Shown piece by piece: positions 34,145-42,733 of a DNA stretch of 64,000 nucleotides. The position numbers and the translations under genes are program-made. Numbering within the stretch: position 1 is the first letter of the stretch; each line of letters starts with the position of its first letter. This stretch comes from Halomonas sp. M20 (GTDB taxonomy: Bacteria; Pseudomonadota; Gammaproteobacteria; Pseudomonadales; Halomonadaceae): assembly GCF_020622265.1 (NCBI RefSeq), contig NZ_JACNMQ010000003.1, positions 466,352 to 530,351 on the forward strand, read 5' to 3'. Below the pieces are notes generated by a model. The model did no database searches. It saw nothing but the letters and a program-made list of their open reading frames with translations, and was not told the DNA's origin.

Positions 34145-35254
34145 CCAGCGCCGTTGCATTTCATGGCGCAACCCCTGTTGACGCCGTGAAATCAACGTAA
34201 ATACGCCGCCGAGGTCCGAGGCCTCGGCGGCGTTTTCATTTATCGGCAATGAATGGGCCTGGGGTAGACTCGACGCGCGCCACACAGTAACGGTCATGAC
34301 AAGCGCCAGCAGCACCGCTCCCGCGGTATGAGCCAGAGCCAGATCGAGCGGTAGCCACAGCAGTACGTTGGCAATCCCCAAACCGAGCTGCAGCCCATAG
34401 ATCCCCAGTAATAGCGTTAGATAAGGGCGCAGAACACGCTGGTGCCAGTAACGCAATGTGAGCAACAGCAATATGAGCCCAAGCGCGACGGCCCCCAGAC
34501 GATGAGCCACTTGAATCGCGGTGCGCGCCTCCGCGTGCAATTGCCCGTAAAGGTAGTTGGGGCCGATAGTCTGAGCCAGATTGAAGCCTTCTTGCCAATC
34601 CATTGCCGGCCACCACTGCCCATTGCAGGTCGGAATACCCTGACAGGCAAGACCCGCATAATTGCTCGATGTCCAACCGCCCAACGCTATCTGTAAAACC
34701 AGCAATCCAATGGCGACCAGCCATAATGCGCCTGGTCGCGACAGCCGGTATCCGTCATCGACACGAGCATCAACTCTTTTCAGGCGCAGATACAACCACA
34801 GGAATAGCAGCGTGACGCCCAGTCCACCCAACAGATGCAAGACCACCACCTGCGGCCACAGCTTGAGCGTGACCGTGAACGCGCCAAACGCGCCTTGTAG
34901 CATGATGGCAAGCAATAAAGCGACGTTGATGCGCCAAGGGTAGCCAGCCATTCTTCGCGCGCGCCAGGCAAGAAACGTCAAACCAAGCACCAGCAACCCA
35001 AGCACACCCGCCATATAGCGGTGAACCATTTCCGCCCAGGCCTTGCCCGGCTCTAAAGGCACATGAGGCGAATGCGCCAGTGCCGTCGCGTCGTCAGGCA
35101 CCGCCAGCTTGCCATAACAGCCCGGCCAGTCAGGGCAGCCGAGTCCAGCATCGACAAGGCGCGTCCAGGCCCCGAGCAGCATCACCACAAGGGCCAGCAG
35201 TACACCTAGAAGACTTAAACATCGTGCCAAGCGAACGTCTTTTGTTGTTTTCAT
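34121..35254 (-). CDS. ctaA: Heme A synthase
   Basis: A 377-residue eight-helix membrane enzyme that oxidises heme O to heme A for the aa3 oxidase. Heme-ligand histidines lie in EMVHRYMAGVLG, VVVLHLLGGLG, QVAHRLGAVALG and ALAHTAGAVLL; both external cysteine pairs are present (GLGCPDWPGC and GLACQGIPTC). After the last helix there is a hydrophilic tail of about 45 residues that overruns a plus-strand terminator-like hairpin and the end of the DASS gene. ctaB, normally next, is absent. Confidence 0.95.
   Translation of the reverse strand: MKTTKDVRLARCLSLLGVLLALVVMLLGAWTRLVDAGLGCPDWPGCYGKLAVPDDATALAHSPHVPLEPGKAWAEMVHRYMAGVLGLLVLGLTFLAWRARRMAGYPWRINVALLLAIMLQGAFGAFTVTLKLWPQVVVLHLLGGLGVTLLFLWLYLRLKRVDARVDDGYRLSRPGALWLVAIGLLVLQIALGGWTSSNYAGLACQGIPTCNGQWWPAMDWQEGFNLAQTIGPNYLYGQLHAEARTAIQVAHRLGAVALGLILLLLTLRYWHQRVLRPYLTLLLGIYGLQLGLGIANVLLWLPLDLALAHTAGAVLLALVMTVTVWRASSLPQAHSLPINENAAEASDLGGVFTLISRRQQGLRHEMQRRWLPEGADQ
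34203..34236 (+). terminator. Terminator for the DASS gene, inside the ctaA 3' end
   Basis: ACGCCGCCGAGG pairs perfectly with CCTCGGCGGCGT around a seven-base loop, followed by TTT(T)CATTT. It lies 59 bases past the DASS stop yet within the ctaA coding region on the other strand, encoding part of EASDLGGVF. Confidence 0.7.
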
Positions 35255-35269
35255 ATGGCGCCCTCTTCG

Positions 35270-35842
35270 TCAAATAACGCTTTTGACACTCATACCCTGG
35301 CTTGCCGAGAAGCGCTCGATCTCCGGGTTCATTCGCAGTAACCGGCGTATGTCCTTGAGAATTTCCCTTGGGTCGTCCTGCTGGTCGTAGCGCACGATGA
35401 CCCGTCCCTCGAAATCGATCAGCCACACCGACTCGCCATCGCTCCAGGCAGGCTGTCTGCGCCACTGCGCCACCTGCTCACCGGGTAACGGGTCCGCCTT
35501 ACCACCAAGACGCAGACGCGATACCCGTGGCGCCTCGCGTCCCAAGGCGCGATGCAATCGCCACAGGTGATCCGCTACCTCCGCGCACTTATCCTGGCAG
35601 TCATAGGCCAGTATCCAATCGTCTCGATCGTCTTCATCAACGCCCGCGGAAGCTTTCTCTAAAGGCCACTGCGACAGCACGGGCAGTTGCGGCATCAATT
35701 GGCCATGGGCGACGCGCTCATCAGGAATACCCACACGCCATTCAACCATCGCCCAGGCGGTAATCAGAGGGCCCGCAAACAGAATGATCAAGGCAATCAG
35801 CTTGAGCTTTTGACGTAGATTCCAGGATAGGCGTGGGGTCAT
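35270..35842 (-). CDS. SCO-like membrane-anchored protein of the cox cluster
   Basis: A 190-residue protein with one N-terminal membrane helix (about 12-32) and a periplasmic domain. It keeps a CX3C pair (Cys82 and Cys86 in AYDCQDKC) as in SCO copper chaperones, and SVWLIDFEGRVIVRY resembles the SCO strand ahead of the C-terminal helix, but the distal copper-ligand His expected before that strand is replaced (DGES). It probably assists CuA assembly or thiol redox control of CoxB; that is inference. It is five bases downstream of surf1 and followed by ctaA 15 bases on. Confidence 0.72.
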   Translation of the reverse strand: MTPRLSWNLRQKLKLIALIILFAGPLITAWAMVEWRVGIPDERVAHGQLMPQLPVLSQWPLEKASAGVDEDDRDDWILAYDCQDKCAEVADHLWRLHRALGREAPRVSRLRLGGKADPLPGEQVAQWRRQPAWSDGESVWLIDFEGRVIVRYDQQDDPREILKDIRRLLRMNPEIERFSASQGMSVKSVI

Positions 35843-35847
35843 CGGGT

Positions 35848-36558
35848 TTATCCTCCAGAGCGCTTGAGTCCGGCAACGCGGGGTCTTCCCAACCACATGA
35901 CGATGCTGGCCGCCAAGGCGAGCCCCCACCACTGAAAGGCATAACCCAGATGGCGACTGGGCGGCATGACCGCAGGCACCCACCAGGAAGCGAAATGCCC
36001 CTTTCCGGTCTGTTGATGCAGCCAGCCCGCGTGCAAAAACGATAGATCACCTGACCAGACTGAAAGATCGATTCGTTGCACTCGCCGCCCCTCCTGATTC
36101 GGCCCAAACAGCAAGGCCTCATCCTGACCTTGTGCTTGCCATCGCCCACCGATCTCGACCTGTCCAACCGGGGTCTTGATGACGGGGTCGACTCGTTCCG
36201 GCCCAGAAGGGACGAAGCCTCGTTCGATCAACCAGTAACGCCCGGCGCTATCGATCAAAGGCGTAAGCACCGCGACCCCTACGCGCCCATCAAGTACCCG
36301 ATTGTCCAGAAAGTGAGTCTGCTCCGGCAGAAAACGCCCTTTCACCGTCACTTCGGCGCCAAGCGGTGGCGAGCGTTCAGGCATGGTCAAACTGGGGGCT
36401 GCTTCGAGCCGTGCAAGATAATCGCGCTTTTCATCGGCCCGCTGCCACTGCCAGCTTCCCAACACCAGGCCAAGTGCAATCACCAGACTCCAACTCAGCC
36501 ACCACAGCGACTTTTTCTTGACGCCGGAGGCAAGCTTGTTTGAACTGAAAGAGCTCAT
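35848..36558 (-). CDS. SURF1-family cytochrome oxidase assembly protein
   Basis: A 236-residue protein with two membrane helices, one near residues 19-38 (LWWLSWSLVIALGLVLGSWQW) and one near the C-terminus (HLGYAFQWWGLALAASIVMW), the SURF1 topology. Conserved blocks are LGSWQWQRADEK, VTVKGRF, WLIERGFVP and RHLGYAFQWW. SURF1 helps insert heme A into subunit I. A GTG one codon upstream is possible; ATG at 36558 is used. Confidence 0.92.
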   Translation of the reverse strand: MSSFSSNKLASGVKKKSLWWLSWSLVIALGLVLGSWQWQRADEKRDYLARLEAAPSLTMPERSPPLGAEVTVKGRFLPEQTHFLDNRVLDGRVGVAVLTPLIDSAGRYWLIERGFVPSGPERVDPVIKTPVGQVEIGGRWQAQGQDEALLFGPNQEGRRVQRIDLSVWSGDLSFLHAGWLHQQTGKGHFASWWVPAVMPPSRHLGYAFQWWGLALAASIVMWLGRPRVAGLKRSGG

Positions 36559-36573
36559 CACCGGGAGTACCTC

Positions 36574-36768
36574 ATGCTCAAAATACTGATTGCCGCTGTC
36601 TTTCTGGCCATGCTCACCAGCTTATTGATGGGGGCCGGTTATCTGATTCATGATGATAGCCAGTCCAGACGCCTGCTGACCTCTCTCAAGATCCGCGTCA
36701 GCCTGGCGACGCTACTCATCCTCTTGTTGCTCTACGGTTTTTATGTGGGCGACCTGGGCCAGACCTAG
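36574..36768 (+). CDS. DUF2909 twin-transmembrane protein
   Basis: A 64-residue protein with two hydrophobic helices (about 3-25 and 42-60) around a basic loop HDDSQSRRLLTSLKIRVS. This is the DUF2909 or twin-TM family found beside oxidase genes. It is read rightward, nested in the leftward cox cluster between surf1 and coxC, with 15 and 27 bases to either side. GGGAG precedes the ATG. Function unknown. Confidence 0.8.
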   Translation: MLKILIAAVFLAMLTSLLMGAGYLIHDDSQSRRLLTSLKIRVSLATLLILLLLYGFYVGDLGQT

Positions 36769-36795
36769 CGTATTCGAAACGCGAATAGGCCCGAC

Positions 36796-37656
36796 TCAAA
36801 ATACGTAAACGAAAATGAACAGCCCGATCCACACCACGTCGACGAAGTGCCAATACCAGGCAGCAGCCTCGAAACCGAAATGATTGTGGGCTGAAAAATG
36901 CCCCTTCTGAACTCGCCAGAGTATGACACCGAGAATGATGGCCCCGATGGTGACATGGGCACCGTGAAAGCCCGTCAACAGGAAGAAGGTCGATCCATAG
37001 ATGCCAGCCTGAAGCGTAATGCCCAGGTGATGATAAGCCTCGTAGTACTCGATCCCTTGCACGATCAGAAAGAGCACGCCCAGCAACACCGTGATGGCCA
37101 GACAATTACGGGCGGTGTCGCGGTAGCCTTCCTTGAATGCCTCATGAGAAAGCGTCAAGGTGATGCTCGATGTCACCAGAAAGAGTGTATTGACCAGAGG
37201 CAACTGCCAAGGGCTGACGATGGCCTCGGGGCCAAGCACGTTCGTATCCGGGGGATTCATCAAAGGCCATCCGGCAACGAAGTCCGGCCATAGCAAGGCG
37301 CTGACGCCCTTTGCCCCTTCGCCATCCAGCCAGGGCAGCGCAAAGACCCGTACATAGAACAGCGCACCGAAAAACGCGAGAAAGAACATGACTTCCGAGA
37401 AGATGAACCAGCCCATGCCCCAGCGAAAGGAACGGTCCATCTGAGCATCGTAGAGCCCACCTCGAGACTCCCTGACGACATCTCGAAACCACAGTGCCAT
37501 GACGGTGATGATTGCCGCCGCTCCAATGGGTAACAGCACCATTCCCGTATCGAACACCAGCACGATGCCCGTACCGATCATGAACAAACCCACGGCCAAA
37601 CCCGCCAGGATGGGCCATTTGCTACTTGCAGGTACGTAATAGCTGCCGCCGCTCAT
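36796..37656 (-). CDS. coxC: Cytochrome c oxidase subunit III
   Basis: A 286-residue seven-helix subunit. Family blocks include YYVPASSKWPILAG near the N-terminus, MDRSFRWGMGWFIFSEVMFFLAFF, TLSHEAFKEG, and the terminal VTIGAIILG and FEAAAWYWHFVDVVWIGLF. The subunit stabilises the catalytic core and lipid-filled oxygen path. Its first four bases overlap the ctaG stop, indicating tight translational coupling. Confidence 0.97.
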   Translation of the reverse strand: MSGGSYYVPASSKWPILAGLAVGLFMIGTGIVLVFDTGMVLLPIGAAAIITVMALWFRDVVRESRGGLYDAQMDRSFRWGMGWFIFSEVMFFLAFFGALFYVRVFALPWLDGEGAKGVSALLWPDFVAGWPLMNPPDTNVLGPEAIVSPWQLPLVNTLFLVTSSITLTLSHEAFKEGYRDTARNCLAITVLLGVLFLIVQGIEYYEAYHHLGITLQAGIYGSTFFLLTGFHGAHVTIGAIILGVILWRVQKGHFSAHNHFGFEAAAWYWHFVDVVWIGLFIFVYVF

Positions 37657-38216
37657 GCGCCACCTCCTTGGGTGAGTGCGATCACATTAGAGGAAAGCGT
37701 CTCCTCCGCCGTGGGATAGAGGGTGTAGGCCAGGGTGACGGTATGCACGTTTTCTGGCAGATCCCTGGAAAGTTGGAACATCAAGGGGAGTTCGAGCCGT
37801 TCGCCGGCCTGAAGGCGCTGCTCCTGAAAACAGAAACATGTGATCTTGCGCAAGTGCAAGGAGGCTTCCGACGGGCTGACGCTGGGCACCGCGCGGCCAC
37901 GACTCGCGGTCTTGCCGTGATTGACGAAGGCGAAGCGCACCTCATGGGCCTGTCCGGGATGAACGCGTACCTGCCGATCCAGCGCCGTCAGCCGCCAGGG
38001 CAACCCGCTACCGGTACGCGTGATGAACTGCACGGTGACATAGCGCGACTCATCCACATCACCGCTGACGATCGCGCGAGGCTGACTCGCCGCCTTGCCA
38101 TTGAGTCCGGTGATGTTGCAGAACACGTCGTACAGCGGCACCAGAGCAACCGTGAACCCTACCATCATCACCAGGGCAAACAGGGTCTTCATGACCGTAC
38201 GCTGTACGGGCGTCAT
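37653..38216 (-). CDS. ctaG: Cytochrome c oxidase assembly protein CtaG/Cox11
   Basis: A 187-residue protein with one N-terminal helix (residues 9-27, LFALVMMVGFTVALVPLYDVFC) and a periplasmic immunoglobulin-like domain. The Cu(I)-binding motif is CFCFQEQ; NITGLNGK and MFQLSRDLPENVHTVTLAYTLYP are typical. It delivers copper to CuB of subunit I. AAGGAG before the ATG at 38216 supports this start over the longer frame. Confidence 0.95.
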   Translation of the reverse strand: MTPVQRTVMKTLFALVMMVGFTVALVPLYDVFCNITGLNGKAASQPRAIVSGDVDESRYVTVQFITRTGSGLPWRLTALDRQVRVHPGQAHEVRFAFVNHGKTASRGRAVPSVSPSEASLHLRKITCFCFQEQRLQAGERLELPLMFQLSRDLPENVHTVTLAYTLYPTAEETLSSNVIALTQGGGA

Positions 38217-38254
38217 GTCAGCACTCCTTCCACATCGTCGGCTCTCCATTTTCC

Positions 38255-39898
38255 TTAATGAAACTTGAAGCCACGCAGGTCCGGTGGCGTTTCAAAGGTA
38301 TGCAGTGGTGCCGGACTGGGTACGGTCCACTCCAGATCCGTAGCGCCCTCCCAGGCGCTGGCCGGCGCCTTCACTCCGCCACGTACGCATTTGACGATGA
38401 CCCAAATGAACAGCAGTTGAGAAAACCCGAACAGAAAGCCACCGATGCTCGAGGCCATATTGAAGTCGGCAAACTGCAGGGCGTAATCCGGAATCCTGCG
38501 GGGCATGCCCGCCAACCCGGCGAAGTGCATGGGAAAGAACAGCAGATTGACACCGATCACTGACAACCAGAAATGCCAGCGCCCAAGTCGCTCGTCCGGG
38601 TAGTGGCCGGTCCACTTGGGCAACCAGTAATACACCGCCGCCATGATCGAGAACACCGCTCCGGGCACCAGCACATAGTGAAAGTGCGCGACCACGAAAT
38701 AAGTATCGTGATACTGGAAATCCGCCGGAGCGATCGCCAGCATCAACCCCGAGAAGCCACCAATGGTGAACAGTACGACGAAGGCCAGGGCAAACAGCAT
38801 CGGCGTCTCGAAGGTGATCTCGCCGCGAAACAGCGTGGTGATCCAGTTGAACACCTTCACCCCGGTAGGCACGGCAATCAGCATGGTGGTGTACATAAAG
38901 AATAGCTCCGCCACCAAGGGCAGTCCTACCGCGAACATATGATGCGCCCAGACCAGAAATGACAGAATGGCGATGGAGGCCGTGGCGTAGACCATGGAGG
39001 CATAGCCGAACAGGCGCTTGCGGGCAAAGGTGGGAATGATCACCGAAACGATACCAAAGGCCGGCAGGATCATGATGTATACCTCGGGATGCCCGAAGAA
39101 CCAGAACAGATGCTGGAACAGCACCGGATCGCCGCCGCCGGCGGCGTTGAAGAAGCTGGTACCGAAATTGATATCCAGCAGCATCATGGTGATGACACCC
39201 GCCAGCACCGGCATCACCGCGATCAGCAGGAAAGCGGTGATCAGCCAGGTCCAGACGAACAACGTCATGTCCATCAGGCGCATGCCCGGCGCCCGCAGAT
39301 TGAGGATCGTGGCGATGATGTTGATCGCCCCGAGGATCGAGCTGATCCCCGCCATGTGCAACGCAAAGATGAAGAACGTTGTGGATGGTGGCGCGTAGGT
39401 GGTGGAGAGCGGCGCGTAGAAGGTCCAGCCGAAATTGGGGCCGCCCCCGGGCATCAGCAAGGTCGACAACAACAAGGTGAAGGCGATAGGCAACAGCCAG
39501 AAGCTGAAGTTGTTGAGCCGGGGCAGCGCCATGTCCGGCGCTCCGACCTGCAGCGGAATCATCCAATTGGCCAGGCCGACGAAGCCGGGCATGACCGCGC
39601 CAAACACCATGATCAGGCCATGCATGGTAGTCATCTGATTGAAGAATTCGGGCTGTACCATTTGCAGGCCCGGCTGAAACAGCTCCAGGCGAATGATCAG
39701 CGCCATGGCACCGCCGATCATGAACATCGACAGTGAGAAGATCAGATATAGCGACCCGATCTCCTTGTGATTGGTGGTCAACAACCAGCGCAGCGGTCCA
39801 CTGCGATAGTGGCGTTCCTCCACATGATGCGCCGCGGCGCTACCGGATGCGCTCTGGCTGTGCTCGAGCGTTGCCTTGGGGGGTGATTTGGGAGCCAT
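38255..39898 (-). CDS. coxA: Cytochrome c oxidase subunit I
   Basis: A 547-residue twelve-helix catalytic subunit. Heme a and a3/CuB ligands sit in MTTMHGLIMVFG, WFFGHPEVYIMILP, WAHHMFAVGL and DTYFVVAHFHYVLVPG. The VYIM/YVLV regions also define the A-type family K and D channel geometry. It oxidises cytochrome c with O2 and pumps protons. It lies 41 bases after coxB; ctaG follows 38 bases on. Confidence 0.98.
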   Translation of the reverse strand: MAPKSPPKATLEHSQSASGSAAAHHVEERHYRSGPLRWLLTTNHKEIGSLYLIFSLSMFMIGGAMALIIRLELFQPGLQMVQPEFFNQMTTMHGLIMVFGAVMPGFVGLANWMIPLQVGAPDMALPRLNNFSFWLLPIAFTLLLSTLLMPGGGPNFGWTFYAPLSTTYAPPSTTFFIFALHMAGISSILGAINIIATILNLRAPGMRLMDMTLFVWTWLITAFLLIAVMPVLAGVITMMLLDINFGTSFFNAAGGGDPVLFQHLFWFFGHPEVYIMILPAFGIVSVIIPTFARKRLFGYASMVYATASIAILSFLVWAHHMFAVGLPLVAELFFMYTTMLIAVPTGVKVFNWITTLFRGEITFETPMLFALAFVVLFTIGGFSGLMLAIAPADFQYHDTYFVVAHFHYVLVPGAVFSIMAAVYYWLPKWTGHYPDERLGRWHFWLSVIGVNLLFFPMHFAGLAGMPRRIPDYALQFADFNMASSIGGFLFGFSQLLFIWVIVKCVRGGVKAPASAWEGATDLEWTVPSPAPLHTFETPPDLRGFKFH

Positions 39899-39939
39899 CG
39901 ATCATTCTCCTCGCAAGTCAGCTTGCGTACTCATACCTG

Positions 39940-41058
39940 CTAGGGGGAAACAAGCGCCTGAATATCTGCAGGCTGTACCGCATCACCGGTATCATTGCCC
40001 CAGGCATTACGCTCGAACGTTATGAGCGCGGCGATATCCACCGGGCTCAGTGTGCCGCTGAAAGCCGCCATTGCCGAACCTGACACGCCGTTGACGACGA
40101 CGTCGATGTGTCTATCGAGGTCATCCATCAAGGTCTGATTCCCTGCCAGGGCCGGGAAGGTCGGCGGCATGCCCTGGCCTTCCGCCTGATGGCATGAAGC
40201 ACAAATGGTGGCGTAGACCTTTTCGCCCCGCTCGACCAGCTCCTCGAGCGCCCATTCGCGATCGACGCCACCCGCCTCTGCAGCGGCCTCTTGCTTACGC
40301 TCGGCGAGCCAGGCGTCGAACTGCTCCTGCTCCATGGCATGTACCACCACCGGCATGAACCCATGATCCTTGCCGCACAGCTCGGCGCATTGCCCACGAT
40401 AGATGCCCGGCTCCTCGATTCGCGTCCAGGATTCATTGACAAATCCGGGAATGGCATCCTTCTTGACCGCCAGATCCGGCACCCACCAGGAGTGAATGAC
40501 ATCCGCGGAAGTGGTCAGCAAGCGAATCTTGCGATCCACCGGCAGTACAAGTGGCTGATCGACCTCGAGAAGATAGTGTTCGCCTTTTTCCTCGGTGCCG
40601 GCAATCTGTTCTCTGGGTGTACTCATGTTGGAGAAGAAGGTTACATCCTCTCCCATGTAGTCGTACTGCCAGCGCCACTGATGACCGGTGATCATCACGT
40701 CGTAATCCGACTCCGAGGCGTCGTACATGTCTTTTAAAGTGGCGGTGGCGGGAATCGCCATGGCGATGAGAATGAGAAAGGGGATGGCCGTCCAGACAAT
40801 TTCAATCGTCGTGTGCTCGTGAAACTGCACCGCTTTAGCGCCCTTTGATCGTCGGTAACGGTATAAGGAGTAAAACATCACGCCGAATACGATCAAACCA
40901 ATTACCACGCAGATCCAGAAGATGATCATGTGCAGGCCATAAACGTCGCGACTGACCTGAGAGACGCCTACCGGCATGTTCCAATCTGATGCATGAGAAA
41001 TCGAGTACGAACTGTCGAGACTCGCCAGTAACGCAGCGAGAGTGAACATCTTGCGCAT
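39940..41058 (-). CDS. coxB: Cytochrome c oxidase subunit II fused to cytochrome c (caa3 type)
   Basis: A 372-residue subunit. A signal peptide and two membrane helices (about 39-65 and 86-106) precede the periplasmic cupredoxin domain with CuA ligands His189, Cys224, Cys228, His232 and Met235 (in HSWWVPD and GQCAELCGKDHGFM). The C-terminal extension is a cytochrome c domain with heme motif CASCH (286-290) and the methionine-bearing SGSAMAAF. This covalently tethers the electron donor, the caa3 arrangement. It is the first gene of the cox cluster; the 136-base gap to the DUF2970 gene likely holds its promoter. Confidence 0.96.
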   Translation of the reverse strand: MRKMFTLAALLASLDSSYSISHASDWNMPVGVSQVSRDVYGLHMIIFWICVVIGLIVFGVMFYSLYRYRRSKGAKAVQFHEHTTIEIVWTAIPFLILIAMAIPATATLKDMYDASESDYDVMITGHQWRWQYDYMGEDVTFFSNMSTPREQIAGTEEKGEHYLLEVDQPLVLPVDRKIRLLTTSADVIHSWWVPDLAVKKDAIPGFVNESWTRIEEPGIYRGQCAELCGKDHGFMPVVVHAMEQEQFDAWLAERKQEAAAEAGGVDREWALEELVERGEKVYATICASCHQAEGQGMPPTFPALAGNQTLMDDLDRHIDVVVNGVSGSAMAAFSGTLSPVDIAALITFERNAWGNDTGDAVQPADIQALVSP

Positions 41059-41194
41059 CCCCTCCTCCTTAGTTGTTTTAATACGTTGGAGCGACTAGCT
41101 AAAAGATGACTAATTCAGGCATGTGTATGAGGAGTATAGAAGAGCTTTTGGAATTGTGGGAAACGAGACATCACGAAATTAAACGCGGATGAAT

Positions 41195-41368
41195 TCAACC
41201 CGCGGCCATGCTAGCGACCACAAACACAATGACAATCATCAACAGCGCCAGGAGAATGCCGATCAGAATGAACGCACCTGCCTTACCCTGTTCGAAATCC
41301 TTACGTCGGCGCTGATCCTGCTGTACGCCGAAGAATGCAGCCAGAACCGATTTAACGACATCCCACAT
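41195..41368 (-). CDS. DUF2970 small membrane protein
   Basis: A 57-residue protein: MWDVVKSVLAAFFGVQQDQRRRKDFEQG followed by one membrane helix (ILIGILLALLMIVIVFVVAS). The VLAAFFGVQ and RRRxxDF block is the DUF2970 signature. GAGGG lies before the ATG at 41368; a GTG start 12 codons upstream is less likely. It precedes coxB on the same strand and is a common neighbour of oxidase genes; function unknown. Confidence 0.78.
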   Translation of the reverse strand: MWDVVKSVLAAFFGVQQDQRRRKDFEQGKAGAFILIGILLALLMIVIVFVVASMAAG

Positions 41369-41594
41369 GGTTATTTCCCTCGATAACGTTGTCGCTACTC
41401 CCACCCAGAATCAGCGCCAGATTTTTGCACAAGGCTCGATTCAACGCTGGAACATGATCTGTATCAAGTTATAACCAGAAAGTTCATCGCCCGCCCCCCA
41501 TGACTACCAGGACGGACTACGCTTTAACCATAGAGGGTAAAAATTACCAAAGCGTAGCACTGCGGTCCCGAATGCAAGCTACTCGGAGGATCCA

Positions 41595-41993
41595 ATGGCA
41601 ACAACCAGTTCCAACCGTTTAAAGAAGACAAGCCTCGGTACACTGCCGTTTCCATCCACATTGGCTAACGACGACGCTTTTGGAACGCCGGTCTGGTGGT
41701 TACAGCAATGGATGGAAACAGCGAATGCGACCACCCGACTCCAACTGATCTGGTGGGATATGCTGGGAAACGCTATGCATCAGGAGGCCGAGTTTTTCAA
41801 GGTCATGGCAAACTCGACTGAGAGGATGGCCCAGGGTGCAATGAACCAGGAATTGCTGCGCAACCCCGCCGCCATGGCAGCCCACTACCAGGATGTCGCT
41901 AGCGATGTCACCCAGGCAGCGATGAACCGCATGTCAAAAGGCTCGAGCCTATCCACAGATTTCCGAAAACGTATCTGGGAAGAAATATGCTGA
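41595..41993 (+). CDS. Phasin-like small protein
   Basis: A 132-residue amphipathic, helix-rich protein without signal peptide. The stretches WWLQQWMETANATTRLQLIWWDML and ANSTERMAQGAMNQELLRNPAAMAAHYQDV resemble phasin-type granule-associated proteins or PHA synthase partners. The match is by pattern only. GGAGG (41586-41590) is four bases before the ATG. It is convergent with lrgB. Interest comes from aacS elsewhere in the window, which would fit polyhydroxybutyrate turnover. Confidence 0.55.
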   Translation: MATTSSNRLKKTSLGTLPFPSTLANDDAFGTPVWWLQQWMETANATTRLQLIWWDMLGNAMHQEAEFFKVMANSTERMAQGAMNQELLRNPAAMAAHYQDVASDVTQAAMNRMSKGSSLSTDFRKRIWEEIC

Positions 41994-42002
41994 CAGACTA
42001 TC

Positions 42003-42731
42003 TCACAGGCCAAACAGCGCGGTGATCAACGGCAGCAGAAAAGCAGTCAACATGCCGGTCAGGCCCATGGCCAGGCCGGCAAACGCTCCCGCCATCGCCC
42101 CCAGTGAAGCAAAACTTTGCGCCGTACCAAAGCCATGGGCGGAAAGCCCCATGGTAAAGCCCTGAACACTCGGGTCCTTGACATTGAGCCAGCGAAAGAT
42201 CAGTGGCCCCAGCGCACAACCGATTGAGCCGGTCAACAGGACCAGCCCGGCGGCCAGGGAAGGAATACCCCCGATCTGTTCCGCGATACCCATGGCAATC
42301 GGCGACGTCACGGAGCGTGGCGCCAATGAAAGCAGCGTTTCGCGCTGAGCCCCCAGCAATAGACCGATACCAAGAGTCGAAGCGACCGCGACGCCAATAC
42401 CCGTCACACAGGCCACCAAAATCGGCAGCAACATGCGCCGCACGCGTTCGCGATGATCGAACAGCGGGATTGCCAGAGCTACGGTTGCCGGCCCTAACAG
42501 GAAATGGATGAACTGGGCGCCCTGAAAGTAGGTGCCATAGTCGATACCGGTAATCAGCAGAAAGGCAATCAACAAGGCAATTGCGACCAATACCGGATGC
42601 GCAAACGGCGAACCGCCCAGCAGACGATTGATGCGGGTAGCCAGTATGAAGGCAATCAGAGTCACCAGCAGCGACAACAAGGGGTTACCGGATAGATAGA
42701 CCCAGAGCTGGTCGATCGAGACAAAGTTCAT
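42003..42731 (-). CDS. lrgB: LrgB/CidB-family membrane protein
   Basis: A 242-residue protein with about six to seven membrane segments. GPATVALAIPLFDHRERVR, LAPRSVTSPIAMGIAEQIGG and GLSAHGFGTAQSF are hallmark LrgB blocks. With LrgA it forms a putative holin-antiholin-like or metabolite export pair; in plants and Bacillus the fused/paired forms carry glycolate, lactate or pyruvate. It begins two bases after the lrgA stop. Confidence 0.93.
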   Translation of the reverse strand: MNFVSIDQLWVYLSGNPLLSLLVTLIAFILATRINRLLGGSPFAHPVLVAIALLIAFLLITGIDYGTYFQGAQFIHFLLGPATVALAIPLFDHRERVRRMLLPILVACVTGIGVAVASTLGIGLLLGAQRETLLSLAPRSVTSPIAMGIAEQIGGIPSLAAGLVLLTGSIGCALGPLIFRWLNVKDPSVQGFTMGLSAHGFGTAQSFASLGAMAGAFAGLAMGLTGMLTAFLLPLITALFGL

Positions 42732-42733
42732 GG

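Noticed and set aside
38292..39566. A 424-codon minus-strand frame in coxA
   Set aside because: It is another frame of the coxA sequence and is rich in His/Arg repeats typical of out-of-frame translation.
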